Shown here: piece by piece, positions 45,227-55,107 of the stretch
Layout of the letters: each line of letters opens with the position of its first letter
Numbering within the stretch: position 1 is the first letter of the stretch
Assembly (NCBI GenBank): GCA_019915135.1
Contig: JAHLMK010000001.1
Coordinates: 5,704,001-5,768,000, forward strand
Origin: Strobilurus pachycystidiatus
Lineage: Eukaryota; Basidiomycota; Agaricomycetes; Agaricales; Physalacriaceae
DNA: 64,000 nt
Direction of reading: 5' to 3'
Notes under the pieces: generated by a model
What the model was told of the DNA's origin: nothing
The model's input: only the letters and a program-made list of their open reading frames with translations
Databases searched by the model: none
Position numbers and translations under genes: made by a program

Positions 45227-46382
45227 ATGAAATTAAAGACAATTTCCGGCCTTTTTGCTTTCCGCCATGAGCGCTCATCATATAAAAGAAAGTCCTCGAC
45301 CTTGAGTGGCACCACCACCATGCCTGGTATACACATGCAAGTCATGTCCTCTTCGGATTCCACAGTGAGCATTCCCGTCTACTTGCCATCAGCGGACTTA
45401 CTTATATCCTTCACTTCTTTCTTGCAGGTTCAAGATATAAGGATACTGGATATCCGACCCGACGAGGTCCTTCGTAGACGACCACTACCTGCCCAACGTC
45501 CAGTGAGCGCTCCACGTTGAACCCTTCCTTCTACAGCCTCTGATCAACGGTCTTGATGTCGCACAGCCACCACTCCCTCTAGACTCTGACTCTGACGCGT
45601 CGACATCGAGTGGAAGCAGGTCGAGTCGCTCCTCTGAATCCTCCACGTTGGCCGGCTCTGAGTCGGACGGTCAACTCTATGACATTGACTCGGATCTCCC
45701 CAATGACCTTCCGATGACCGAGCTCACACCGTCGACCATTAAAGTGCGCGACTATGCGTACACATCTACCCACTCCCCGGTCCCCGAAATCTTCGACCAG
45801 CACCTCGCTCTGGCAGAATACGAAATTCGCATGAGGGAACACCCTCGCATCACCCCAATCCCTGGAAAAACGCTCCACCGCCTGATCGAGCTCGGGTGTG
45901 TAACAGAAGCAGAAGCCAGCGAACGATGGAAGAAGATGGACTGGAACGCGTATTTCATCTACAAGGCCTCGGGGAAGCCGTATCCCTATCGCACCATCAA
46001 GAGTTTATCCATACCGCGGAAGCGGAAGGACAGGGAGAAGATTCTGAAGGAGCGTAGCACGCATATCGCGCTGTTCGATAAGGTTCGGGAAAAGGCGGTC
46101 CGGGGTGAGAAGGCGAAAGTGGCGGCGGAGAAGCGGGGGCATATCGAACAGGCGCTCGTCCACCCCAAGGCGGCGCCTTACGACGTCGAGCGGAACGTTC
46201 TGGCGCGCGCACCTTCCTTATCACGAAGGCAAACGATGGCGAACATTCCATTTTACCCCGACGGCGGAAACCTATCCTTGAATGCCGTTGTCCAGGATGC
46301 AACGTTTGCTTCGCGTCGGCAGCGTGTCAAGTCCATGTCTTCAGCGCCCCCTGCTCCGCCCCTGCCAGTCGTTTGTGCATAA
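45227..46382 (+). CDS. Protein of unknown function, three exons
   Basis: Exons 45227-45364, 45428-45502 and 45537-46382 join in phase; the second intron is only 34 nt. The product is about 350 residues. The N-terminus is basic (MKLKTISGLFAFRHERSSYK). DSDSDASTSSGSRSSRSSES follows as an acidic/Ser linker. The C-terminal half is the only ordered part: VPEIFDQHLALAEYEIRMRE, GKTLHRLIELGCVTEAEASE and RWKKMDWNAYFIYKASG, then a strongly basic helix (PRKRKDREKILKERSTHIAL). The order suggests a small helical domain with a nuclear-type basic region. I recognise no family. There is no signal peptide or transmembrane segment. Confidence 0.65.
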
Positions 46383-46836
46383 ACGGGACAAGGGGAAATA
46401 ACACATTCATTACGAGTGTCAATTGCCAAGGGTACAGTGACTACGGTCCACACGAAGCAGAATTGAGGACAATGCGTTGGAGGAATCAAGTTGCATAGCG
46501 GTTATGGATGGTCATTTGCATTGTATGTTTTCATCTAATAGACAGCTTTATTTATGTTACCATGTACACCACATAATTCATAGGCAATGTACGATAATAT
46601 TCCGTTGGGGAGCCTTCATCTGTCGACGGACTACCGCTTCTCTCTTGCGCTAGTTTATCGTTGTAGCGGTTTTGATGAGCGAAGATTCGTTTGCCCGATG
46701 CTATGATATATTGCAAAGGTGACACACGTATTGCGCTAGCGGACGTCGCGCCTAATCATGACAGGAAGCAAAAAATACTGCGGTGTCAAGTACTTATACA
46801 TAAAATGTCATATCGCATCAGAATACGTGACTCAGA
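46383..46836. other. Convergent intergenic region
   Basis: 3' regions of the two flanking genes. AT-rich with no supported feature. Confidence 0.4.
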
Positions 46837-48783
46837 TCAACCGAGCTTGGTCACATAAGGATCGTAGTACGTCGGCCCATCGTCGTGAAACGTCTTGACT
46901 TCGATAGGTATGAAAGGCTCCGAATCTTTTGCGTGAGCAGACTGCTCTTCCCTCCCAGCACTGGCACGCTGCTTCTTCGAGAAACATAGACATCCGCCAA
47001 GGGCCACCACCACCAACGCGAGAAGGCCTGTGCTCGAAGCGAGCGCGATGAGGGTCATATTGGGACCTCGCGATGATCACCGTTCACCTCCTCTGATTTG
47101 GCACTCGTGTCCGTTTCTGCCTCCTTGTCCGACGCGAGGGCAGAGTGGACGTCGCCGGTGGAACCTTCCTTGTAGGTCGAGCGAGCAGCAACAAACTCCT
47201 TATGCGCTATGGAGATGTATTGGTATGCGGTGAGGCAAGATTCGGACATGCACACCTTGCTCTAGATCCGTGAGCGGAAGGAGTTGGACGTACGGATCGC
47301 CTCTGGAAGTATCATTCTTCAAAATGGCATTTCCAACAAAGTCTCCCATGTTGAGGAGCATGTACACATCATGAACTGGCAAGTTAGGTTAGATATTCAA
47401 GTCTTCACTTTGTAAAACAGAGTCCGCAAGGAAGTTCGCTCCCAATATGATGTCCATATCCGCATCTGGGGTATTGTTGGCTCCCGTACGGCTACATTCT
47501 GCAATCAGCGTGGGTCATAGAAAACTTTGAACCACATACATATTCGCGTGCAAAGGGTGAACGGGAATCGTCTTGCCCCCAATCTTGAACGAGACGTTGA
47601 CTTCCGCGCCACAAGGGATTGCCCATGACCCATCACCGATAACGTTGAACTCTGCGCCATCAAGCCCACTGTAGATTGCATCGCTGATGTATCTTTATGC
47701 GACAGATGATTAGAGTGAAGCAGCAGAAGCAGAGACAGACGGGCACTGACTTAGGAACCTGATTTAATCCTACCCCATTGTCGAGCGCAATGGCTGGCCG
47801 AGTTGGGTTCTTTGGGTCCTTTCCCGGCCCCACGAAAGGGATGATTTGGCCATCAGGCCCTATAATACCGACCTCGTCCCCCAGGATCACGTAGCGCCCC
47901 GACTTCGTCAATATCGGGATCTGAGGCTGCTGTGCGACGTCCTCGTAACCTTCAAGGAGGGTCCCTATGGTCAGATTACCACCGAAATCGGCGTGTACTC
48001 CATCTACAGACGAATGAGATTCTAGGACGAGTGATGCAAGCGTTTCGGAATCACCTGGAAGACGTCGGAAGAGCATAGTGATGTAATTTGAGATGTTCGC
48101 GTTTTCGATGAAAATGTTGTCCAAGATTCCGAACCCCACATTGGACGATAACTTCCCTTGTATCACCGAAAGATTGTTCGCGCCGAGACCCAGCATGCCA
48201 TATCTCGCACTAGATTCGTTGACTTCAGCTGGGGGAAAATGAAAATGTGAGATCAATGTGTGTATCTTGATGCAGCGGACATTTTGACTGACTGAAGGCC
48301 TGGTTTTTCACTGTGTAGCCTGCAAAAACAAGCTCGGCGGTTTTGACGGGCCCTGCAATGAAGGTTGCTTAATCAGTAGCGCATCGGTGTACATACAACA
48401 AAATCAAGGTGTACCAGAAGCGGTGCTGTTGTCGCCGTAAGCAAGGCCCGTGCTGTAGCCAGTGTCTACGCTATCGGTGGGGAACTGGCCGAACTCATTT
48501 GCTTTTGGACTGACCCAGAGGTCCGAGCTAGGTCGGTAATAAATCGGCGCTCAGCGAGGCAGAATACAAGACGTCTCTCGTACCTGCCCAAATCTAGCAT
48601 AAGGGTGGAGGTTTGCTCGCCCAGAGTGACGGTCGTGTAGTCCTTTGCCCCACTCAAAGTCAGGAGAGAAACGACTCCGACGCCTTCGTTCCCTGAGTCG
48701 AATTGTCGCGCATAAAGGGGGAAGGGGAAGTGCAATGCACGGGCATATCGAAGGAAGAGGATAAGAAAAGCGAAGCAAATCAT
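46837..48783 (-). CDS. Membrane-anchored A1 aspartic-protease-like protein, both catalytic loops altered
   Basis: Paralogue of 14639-16675 with the same order: signal peptide (ATG 48783; MICFAFLILFLRYARAL), pepsin-like lobes, C-terminal transmembrane helix (about 47050-46985) and a short tail ending YYDPYVTKLG. The first loop reads LMLDLG, spliced to SSDLWVSP, so DTG has become DLG. The second reads PAIALDNGVGLNQVP, so DTG has become DNG. Both Asp are present but the hydroxyl residue that supports the Asp dyad is lost in each. The intron at about 48050-48018 is only 33 nt and a multiple of three. Another junction (about 47548-47501) can be joined in phase only by skipping the conserved Cys. 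The gene is open throughout. Reduced or lost protease activity is the likely reading. Confidence 0.78.
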
Positions 48784-49438
48784 CCTGTGCCACTGTGCGG
48801 AAAGGGACGCTCGAAATGGCCATGTAGTAGCGTCTTCACCTATAAGCAGCCGGGGAGTTGTATCATCGCTTTTAAGTTTGGTGTGTGTCCCAGCTTCAAC
48901 AACACCGATCACGATGCGCGGAGGTCAACGTCCACAGCTTCAAGGATGTTGACACATAGAATCACATACTGTTCGGGGATCAGAAAGAGGCTCCCTCTAA
49001 CGTTGTTACAGTGGGTCGGGTCGAGAGCAGCTACAACTTGTACAAGGCCGGTCAAAACATTAAAGACACATGCTGTTCGGTGAGCAGTTACGAGAGACTC
49101 TCTGACGGTTTACCATTGCGGGACAGATCGAATGAAGAAGCGGGCTGTGGGGGCCTGGTGATTAAAGTGGGGCTTGGGGTCAGACTTTGTGCTGCTTATC
49201 TACAGAGAGGTGACCGCATCAGTCTAAGAATTGAGGACGTCGGAAAGAGAGACTCGCCATAAGTCACTTGGTTGCCAGGAGGAGGAGGAGCTACAGCACG
49301 GATACGCGGTGATGCCGTGACCTTCAGTCGAGTAAAATCTATAGGGTTAGGTGTAGACGCCGCAATGGATAATCACTTCGCAAGTCAGAGCCCTGAATCG
49401 AGAGGAAGAGTGAAAGTCAAGATCATGAATTCAGCGTC
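48784..49438. other. Intergenic region
   Basis: Upstream of the A1-like gene and downstream of the RPA34-like gene. No supported gene. Short Arg/Ser frames only. Confidence 0.4.
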
Positions 49439-50342
49439 CTAATTTTTCGACTTTTTCGGCTTCTTAGGCGTCGGCGCCTCACCCGAGCCATCGTCCTTCC
49501 TCTTCCTACTTTTCTTCTCCTTCTCAACCTTCTCTGCCTTGGATTTCGGCTTTTTCGAGACCGAGACTGGCGGCTCCGCCTCGTCGACTTGCATCTCGGC
49601 CTCCGCCTCTGCCTCGGCTGGTACCTCTTGTGGCGGGGCGACGGTGGCTCCGTAAGGGCGGAAGGAATGCTTGAGAACCTCTGGTGGGTATTTGGGACGC
49701 GGAGGGTTTCGCGAGGGCTGGGCAGTGTTGGAGGTGGATGGAGGTGCAGAGGTAATAACGAGACGACGTGATATCGAGCGTGGCGCTGTGGGTTGTTGAG
49801 TGTGATGCGTCGTTGAGAGCAATATAAAAACTCACCGAGATACAGTTCGCCTTTTTTGCTCTTCCGAGGCAGAATGCACGACAATCGTCTTATTTCTTCG
49901 CCGCCAACTGTGTCTGCCGCCTCTCCGCCAACGGCCCATATGTCAAAATCGTCGTTCTTCTTGGATATCTGGCCTATCCGGGTGGTGGTGTTGTCGGTTG
50001 GGAGCTGGACAGAGATATTGTCGAGATGTTTGACTTTGAGCTGAATTTTGTGGTAAGCGGCGAAAGCCCGGTGGAAGAGAGGCAACGTACTGTCTCTGGC
50101 ACGCGGATGAGCCATAGATCCAGGTCGTCGTCATTTGCCAACGCGTCCCAGTCGAATTCGCCCATGTCTTTTGGATTTTCGAGGGCGACAGCGCCGTCGG
50201 GAGGCTGGTATGCCCAATTCTGCTCATCGCCGTGATTCTGGGGGTCGGCGGCTTTTCTCGTCTGTTTGGCTGATTTTGAGGACTGGGCAAGAGGGACGTC
50301 GGAGCCAGGAGACGACGAGCGCGAAGAGGATGCGGAGGACAT
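49439..50342 (-). CDS. RNA polymerase I subunit RPA34-like protein
   Basis: Three exons in phase from the ATG at 50342-50340. The N-terminus is Ser/Pro-rich. The core has DLWLIRVPETLKVKHLDNIS and VQLPTDNTTTRIGQISKKN, then FDIWAVGG, and after an intron APRSISRRLVITSAPPSTS. These match the dimerisation-module layout of RPA34.5/PAF49 (short beta-strands including a LWLIRVP-type start and an RxLVIT strand). The C-terminus is Lys-rich (KKPKSKAEKVEKEKKSRKRK) as in RPA34 and many nucleolar proteins. The proposed role is in the Pol I elongation/initiation heterodimer with RPA49. The assignment rests on layout and a few motifs, so another nucleolar protein is possible. Divergent from THI20, 282 bp apart. 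Confidence 0.6.
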
Positions 50343-50624
50343 GGCGGCAGTGGGCAAGGCTCGGCTTTCGGCCCGGCATCCGCTCACATTTAGATTTCAT
50401 TTCGGAAAATCCTCGTTGTCTGGGTTGTGGAATTGCGAGAGACGCGTTTTATTCATTCACTCACAACGGCAGTCGTCTCTCACCGAGACCTCGCAGGAAA
50501 CAAGGCCAATGCCGCCCGCACCCACTTTCCTAATCGAGATCAGCGCCCGCTCTTGCCCAAATTTGGCGACTCTGATTCGGCCGAATTTATTCTGCCGGAT
50601 CTATTCTGCTTTCCTCCCACCACC
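50343..50624. promoter_or_regulatory. Divergent promoter, RPA34-like / THI20
   Basis: 282 bp between start codons. I looked for the CTGAGA-type core of a thiamine pyrophosphate riboswitch upstream of and inside the first THI20 intron and did not find one. Confidence 0.4.
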
Positions 50625-52419
50625 ATGACCCCCGCCGTTCTCACCATCGCCGGCTCGGACTGCAGCGGCGGCGCCGGCATCCAAGTATGAGTAGCATCAC
50701 ACCCGACGCGTCCCGCCTGCGCTGACGCTTGCCCACAAGGCGGATCTCAAAACTTTCACCACCCACGGCTGCTACGGGGCCAGCGCAGTCACAGCGCTCG
50801 TCGCTGAAAATACCGTTGGAGTGCAGGATGTCCACCCGTCGCCGCCGTCCTTCGTCAAGCAACAGGCGCGCTCTCAGTAATCTTGTTCCAATTATTGGCT
50901 CACAATGCCTGCAGATCGTGTCTGTCGCAGATGACATCAAAATGGACGCGATAAAGACCGGAATGCTGTTTGACGCGTCGATTACAACGGCCGTCGTCGA
51001 TGCGCTCAAGGCGCACTACACCGACACCCCGCTCGTCTGCGACCCGGTGTGCGTGTCCACCTCTGGTCATTCCCTACTCAATCCCGACGCCATCCAAGTC
51101 ATGATCTCCGATCTCTTCCCTCTCGCTACCCTCATCACGCCCAACAAAGCCGAGGTGGAGCTGCTTCTGTCCCATGGCCGACCACAACCCTACCCACCCA
51201 TCCAATCCTTGGAAGAGATGCTTTCGGCTTGCAGAGCTTCTCTTTCCTTGGGACCTGCAGCGACTTTACTCAAGGGTGGCCACATGACGGCCAAACTCTC
51301 TCAAGTCCATGAGCTCGCGTCGGCCCATCCGGATATTACGCTCATCCAGGACGGACCTTTTGGCGAGAACATGGAGATTCTCCAAGTTGGTGGAACAGAC
51401 ACGGAGGTCGTGGTGGATATGCTGCATGCGCGTGGAGAGGACAATGTAACACTTCTTGTTCGCCCGAGGATCGAGTCCAGCAGTACACACGGGACGGGCT
51501 GCACCCTCAGCGCCGCCATTGCATGTGGATTAGCCCAAGGGCATTCTCGTAAGTCTCATACTTATCTTGCTGAAGAATTCCTGCTGACGAAAATACAGTA
51601 CTTAGAGCGGTCAGAGAAGCCACTGTCTACACCCACCTCGGCATAGAGACAGCCTCACCTCTTGGGCACGGCCACGGACCGCTAAACCACATGCACCCGA
51701 TCTCGCGCCTCATCATCTCCCAGCCCACACCCAGCAACCCTTACCCTTTCACGCGCAGTCTCATCCAAGACAACCTTCCCATCTGGAAGTCATACGTCGA
51801 ACACCCTTTTGTCGTCCAACTCGCCCAAGGCGTGCTCCCGCGCGAGTCCTTCATCCATTTCATCAAGCAGGACTACATCTATCTCAAGTACTACGCGCGC
51901 GCATATGGGCTCCTCGCCGCCAAGTCGACGACGTTCCCTGCTATTGGGTCGGCGACGCAGACAATTTTGAACATCCTTCACGAGATCAAGAACCATACGG
52001 CGTTTTGTGCGCGGTTCGGGATCACGGAGGCGGAGCTGGAGGGTACGAGTGAGAGCACAGCGACGATGGCGTATGGGGGTTACCTGCTGGATATTGGGCT
52101 GCAGGGAGATGTGACGAAGTTGATGATGGCCCTTCTGGCGTGTCTGTTGGGCTATGGGGAGGTGGGGCTGTGGATCAAGAAGCGAGTTGGGGAGAAGAGG
52201 GATGGGTTTGTGTTGGAAGGGAACCCGTATGCTCATTGGGTGGAGGAGTATGCCGGGGAAATGTACCAGGGTGCTGTAAAACTTGGATTGGAGTCTATCG
52301 AGAAATACGCGAAGGAGGATCCGCCAAGCAAGGTGAGATATGCGGAGTGGTGTGAGGTGTGGCAGAAGTGTACGAGGTTGGAGAAGGGCTTTTGGGATAT
52401 GGCGATGAATTTGGCATAG
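50625..52419 (+). CDS. THI20: Hydroxymethylpyrimidine kinase fused to TENA/thiaminase II (THI20-like)
   Basis: Bifunctional thiamine-biosynthesis and salvage enzyme of the cytosol. The ATG at 50625 starts MTPAVLTIAGSDCSGGAGIQ|ADLKTF, the ThiD substrate-binding start, with the first intron between Q and A. The kinase domain continues with MDAIKTGMLF, VCDPVCVSTSGHSLL, LITPNKAEVELL and LLKGGH, and the ATP-binding end SSSTHGTGCTLSAAIA. After an intron (about 51550-51598) a linker (LGHGHGPLNHMHPI) leads to the TENA domain: IWKSYVEHPFVVQLAQGVLP, FIKQDYIYLKYYARAYGLLA, the catalytic-type Cys in NHTAFCARFG, and the C-terminal Glu-containing WCEVWQKCTRLEKGFWDMA. Length (about 540 residues) fits Thi20/21/22. 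Both domains look complete. Confidence 0.93.
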
Positions 52420-52816
52420 ATCCAGAAGGTGCGAGAAGAAATAAAATGTACAGGTATTTCTCACATTTACTCGGGGCTTATTTTGTTGATCCCTGATTTT
52501 TTTGCAGTACAATGTAACGGTCCGTGTAAGTTTAGTAAGTAAATGCTCGAGAGACGACATACACGTGGTTACCCGGCTCACTTCACACATCAACGGCCTT
52601 GTTCTCAGAACGGACTCGAACTTAACAACTCGTTCGTTTTGCCCATTTCCCTTTTTGGCCATCCTTCATGATCACATCCTGGTCTCTGTAACGACCATCC
52701 AGGATCCCTGTTTCGCTGAAGGACATGTTGTTCCCGATGCGGACTTAGCGACGCCTTATAGCTTTTAAGTGTGGGTTCGCTACTTCTACATCCATATTCA
52801 AAACCCTTCCTTCCTA

Positions 52817-54292
52817 ATGTTTGCAGCTCCATACTCACCGCCGCCCCCGGTTTATACCCAACCTCCAGCATATACCTCTATATTCCCCCCGCCCACGGCA
52901 TATACCCCTCAGGTACTGGACCCAAATAGGCACAGGGCGCCTGACGCGCAGACTCGCAGCGAAACTGATGAGTCCGAGTCTGAGAGGTTCCGACCTGGCG
53001 TGGCCACTGGCAGGGCGCCTCAGGCGGCGGAGACTCGGAGCGAGACTGAAGATTCACAGTATGAGAGGTTCCAACCTGGCGTGGCACCTCAGGCTGACAC
53101 GAGGCGACAGAACGGTATATATCTTCTCTCACTTCCGTTTGCAACCTCTCACGGAGAGTCAGAGACAGTGCAGATAAGGTTTCGTCCTGGCATGGTGCCA
53201 CCGGAAAATAGCGAGGCCGTCCAACAGGCTATCCTCAAAATGTGGACATTCAACCGGCGAGAACCTGATGAGGGGTCTGATGATGGGACGGTCAGAGCTG
53301 GGGGCGGAGGTGGTGAGCGTTTTCGGCCGGGGGTTGCCCCTCAGAACCAACCTGGAGACGAGGAGGAGGAAGAGGACACGACACCGACACCAAGGCCGCA
53401 GTGTGCGCCAATTCCTGCCGCGCAAGAATCCGGTACCGCTCGTCGCTCGATTCCCCTTGATGCACAGCTGGACGTTTACCGCATGCATGTAGCGGGCCGC
53501 TATATCGCGTTCACGGAGATTATGGGTAGTCTTGGTATGTCGGCTCCGACTCGGGTCAATCATGCTGAATACTCAAGTTGTGTAGTTGAACTTTGGCTCA
53601 CTGCCAATGAGTCGCGCCAGAGTAATGACAGGCTCGTTACCTGGCCGGGGAATAGGGCTGAGACTGAAGTGGGCGTGGCTTGGACGCGCCTGGTGGGGCA
53701 GTATCCGTTCTTGCACCAATCGAAGCTAGCGACGACGTGGGGAGAACTCGAGAGGAGTATGTGGCGGTCTCTTGTTGGCCCTCTTTTAAGACTCATCGTT
53801 CTCTCGCTCTCAGTGCTTCATAACCTTAAACAAGAAGTGCCATACATCTACTGGATTAGGGACTGGAGTAGGGTAATTCAGCGCCAGGAGACTAAAGACT
53901 AATCATTGTCGATTATAGTGCAAGAACTCATCAATCGGAACATCAAAATGTACACTCTAGAGAGCAGCGCGAGCGCGTGCCTTCCCGGGCATCGTCGTCC
54001 ACACGCTGTAACACTCTTATGGAAAAAGTGGGAAAACATGTCACACAAGATGGGGACGAATGTCGAGCGGCCGTACTGCTGGCGGTTCATGCGCGCGCAG
54101 TTTGAGGCGTTCAAGAATGCGAAGCTAGCCCGAGATAATTATGGTGTTCTGAAAGCCAGTACGTGTCGTGCAAAAGAGGGTGCTGACTTGACATGACCGA
54201 TTGCTGCAGGTGTACAACAGATGCTGGCACTGAAGGAGATGCAGGAGTGGATTGATGTCTGGTCGGAGAGTGTGTTGTCCTATCAAGTTTAG
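52817..54292 (+). CDS. Protein with repeated RFRPGV motifs, function unknown
   Basis: The ATG at 52817 opens a Pro/Tyr-rich start (PYSPPPPVYTQPPAYTSIFP). Four copies of a short motif follow, ERFRPGVA, ERFQPGVA, IRFRPGMV and ERFRPGVA, the first two embedded in a larger repeat (TRSETxxS...PGVAxxxAP). An acidic run (DEEEEEDTTPTPRP) precedes a helical region (YRMHVAGRYIAFTEIMGSLG, VVELWLTANESRQSNDRLVT, GVAWTRLVGQYPFLHQSKLA). Introns at about 53758-53810, 53871-53930 and 54159-54210 join in phase to a tail with MYTLESSASACLPGHRRPHA and a final helix QQMLALKEMQEWIDVW. I recognise no family. There is no signal peptide, and the repeats could be a linear binding motif. Confidence 0.6.
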
Positions 54293-55107
54293 ATACGTGT
54301 CAAAATGAAGTGAGCTGTATAAGAGGTGGGGCCACATACAGGATCGTAGATACTCTCAAGATTGCGTCAGGGAGCGCGTATCACAATGAAAAGATGAGCG
54401 CAACAAGACTTCTCTTGTAGTACATAGGTCATCTCGTGAGTCTACAGACGTAGAAGGACCGGGGACATTGAGACACTCCTCTGGCTTCAGGGATGTGGAA
54501 GTCATGTAGATGTTCAGAAGGGACCCACTGCGAGTCACGACCCACAAAGACCCACAAAGGCAAGCTCACACCAAGCACAAGCATCTCGGCACCGCCACGA
54601 AACCCTCTTGTTCGAGTTGGTGTCCGACTTTGTCTCGCTCTTAGTTGCAACTCCTAGGGCGCGGGCGCCTAATCCTGGATCAGCTGGGCGCCAAATATCT
54701 TCTCCAAGAGTTCGATGATCTCTTCATCGGGCTCGAAGACCCGTTAATCTCCGCGTTGACTTCGCGCGTGTCGTATTGATTACTACAGCACTCGTGGGGA
54801 GCCGTGGCCGCTATCTGGGTGCAGTACAATGAAAACTGGGGTGTAGCTGCCTGAAGTGAGCACTTCTCAGGCTTGGTATACGGAAAAATGTATGTTCTGT
54901 AACCGTTTTGTGAAGGTTGTAACCATATTATTCCAGATGAATACGCAAAGGCCGTCGTTCCGGATAGGCTCCGTCTGACTCTATGGGCCTCGTGCCAGGC
55001 CATACGAAGTATAAGTATAAGTAGACTCGGTGTGTTACTGTAACGGCGCCATCTTCCTGCAGGCTGCAGCATCTTGCTCATCGTGTGCACATCCACCTTG
55101 TACCATC
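54293..55107. other. Intergenic region
   Basis: A minus-strand frame of 138 codons (54680-55096) has no domain, partner exons or signal and overlaps the presumed promoter of the helicase gene. I do not call it. Nothing else seen. Confidence 0.4.

Noticed and set aside
50343..50760. Thiamine pyrophosphate riboswitch expected near THI20
   Set aside because: No conserved CTGAGA core or second stem was found in the leader or first intron.
54680..55096. 138-codon minus-strand frame
   Set aside because: No domain, signal or partner exon. It overlaps the promoter region of the helicase gene and has biased low-frequency codons.
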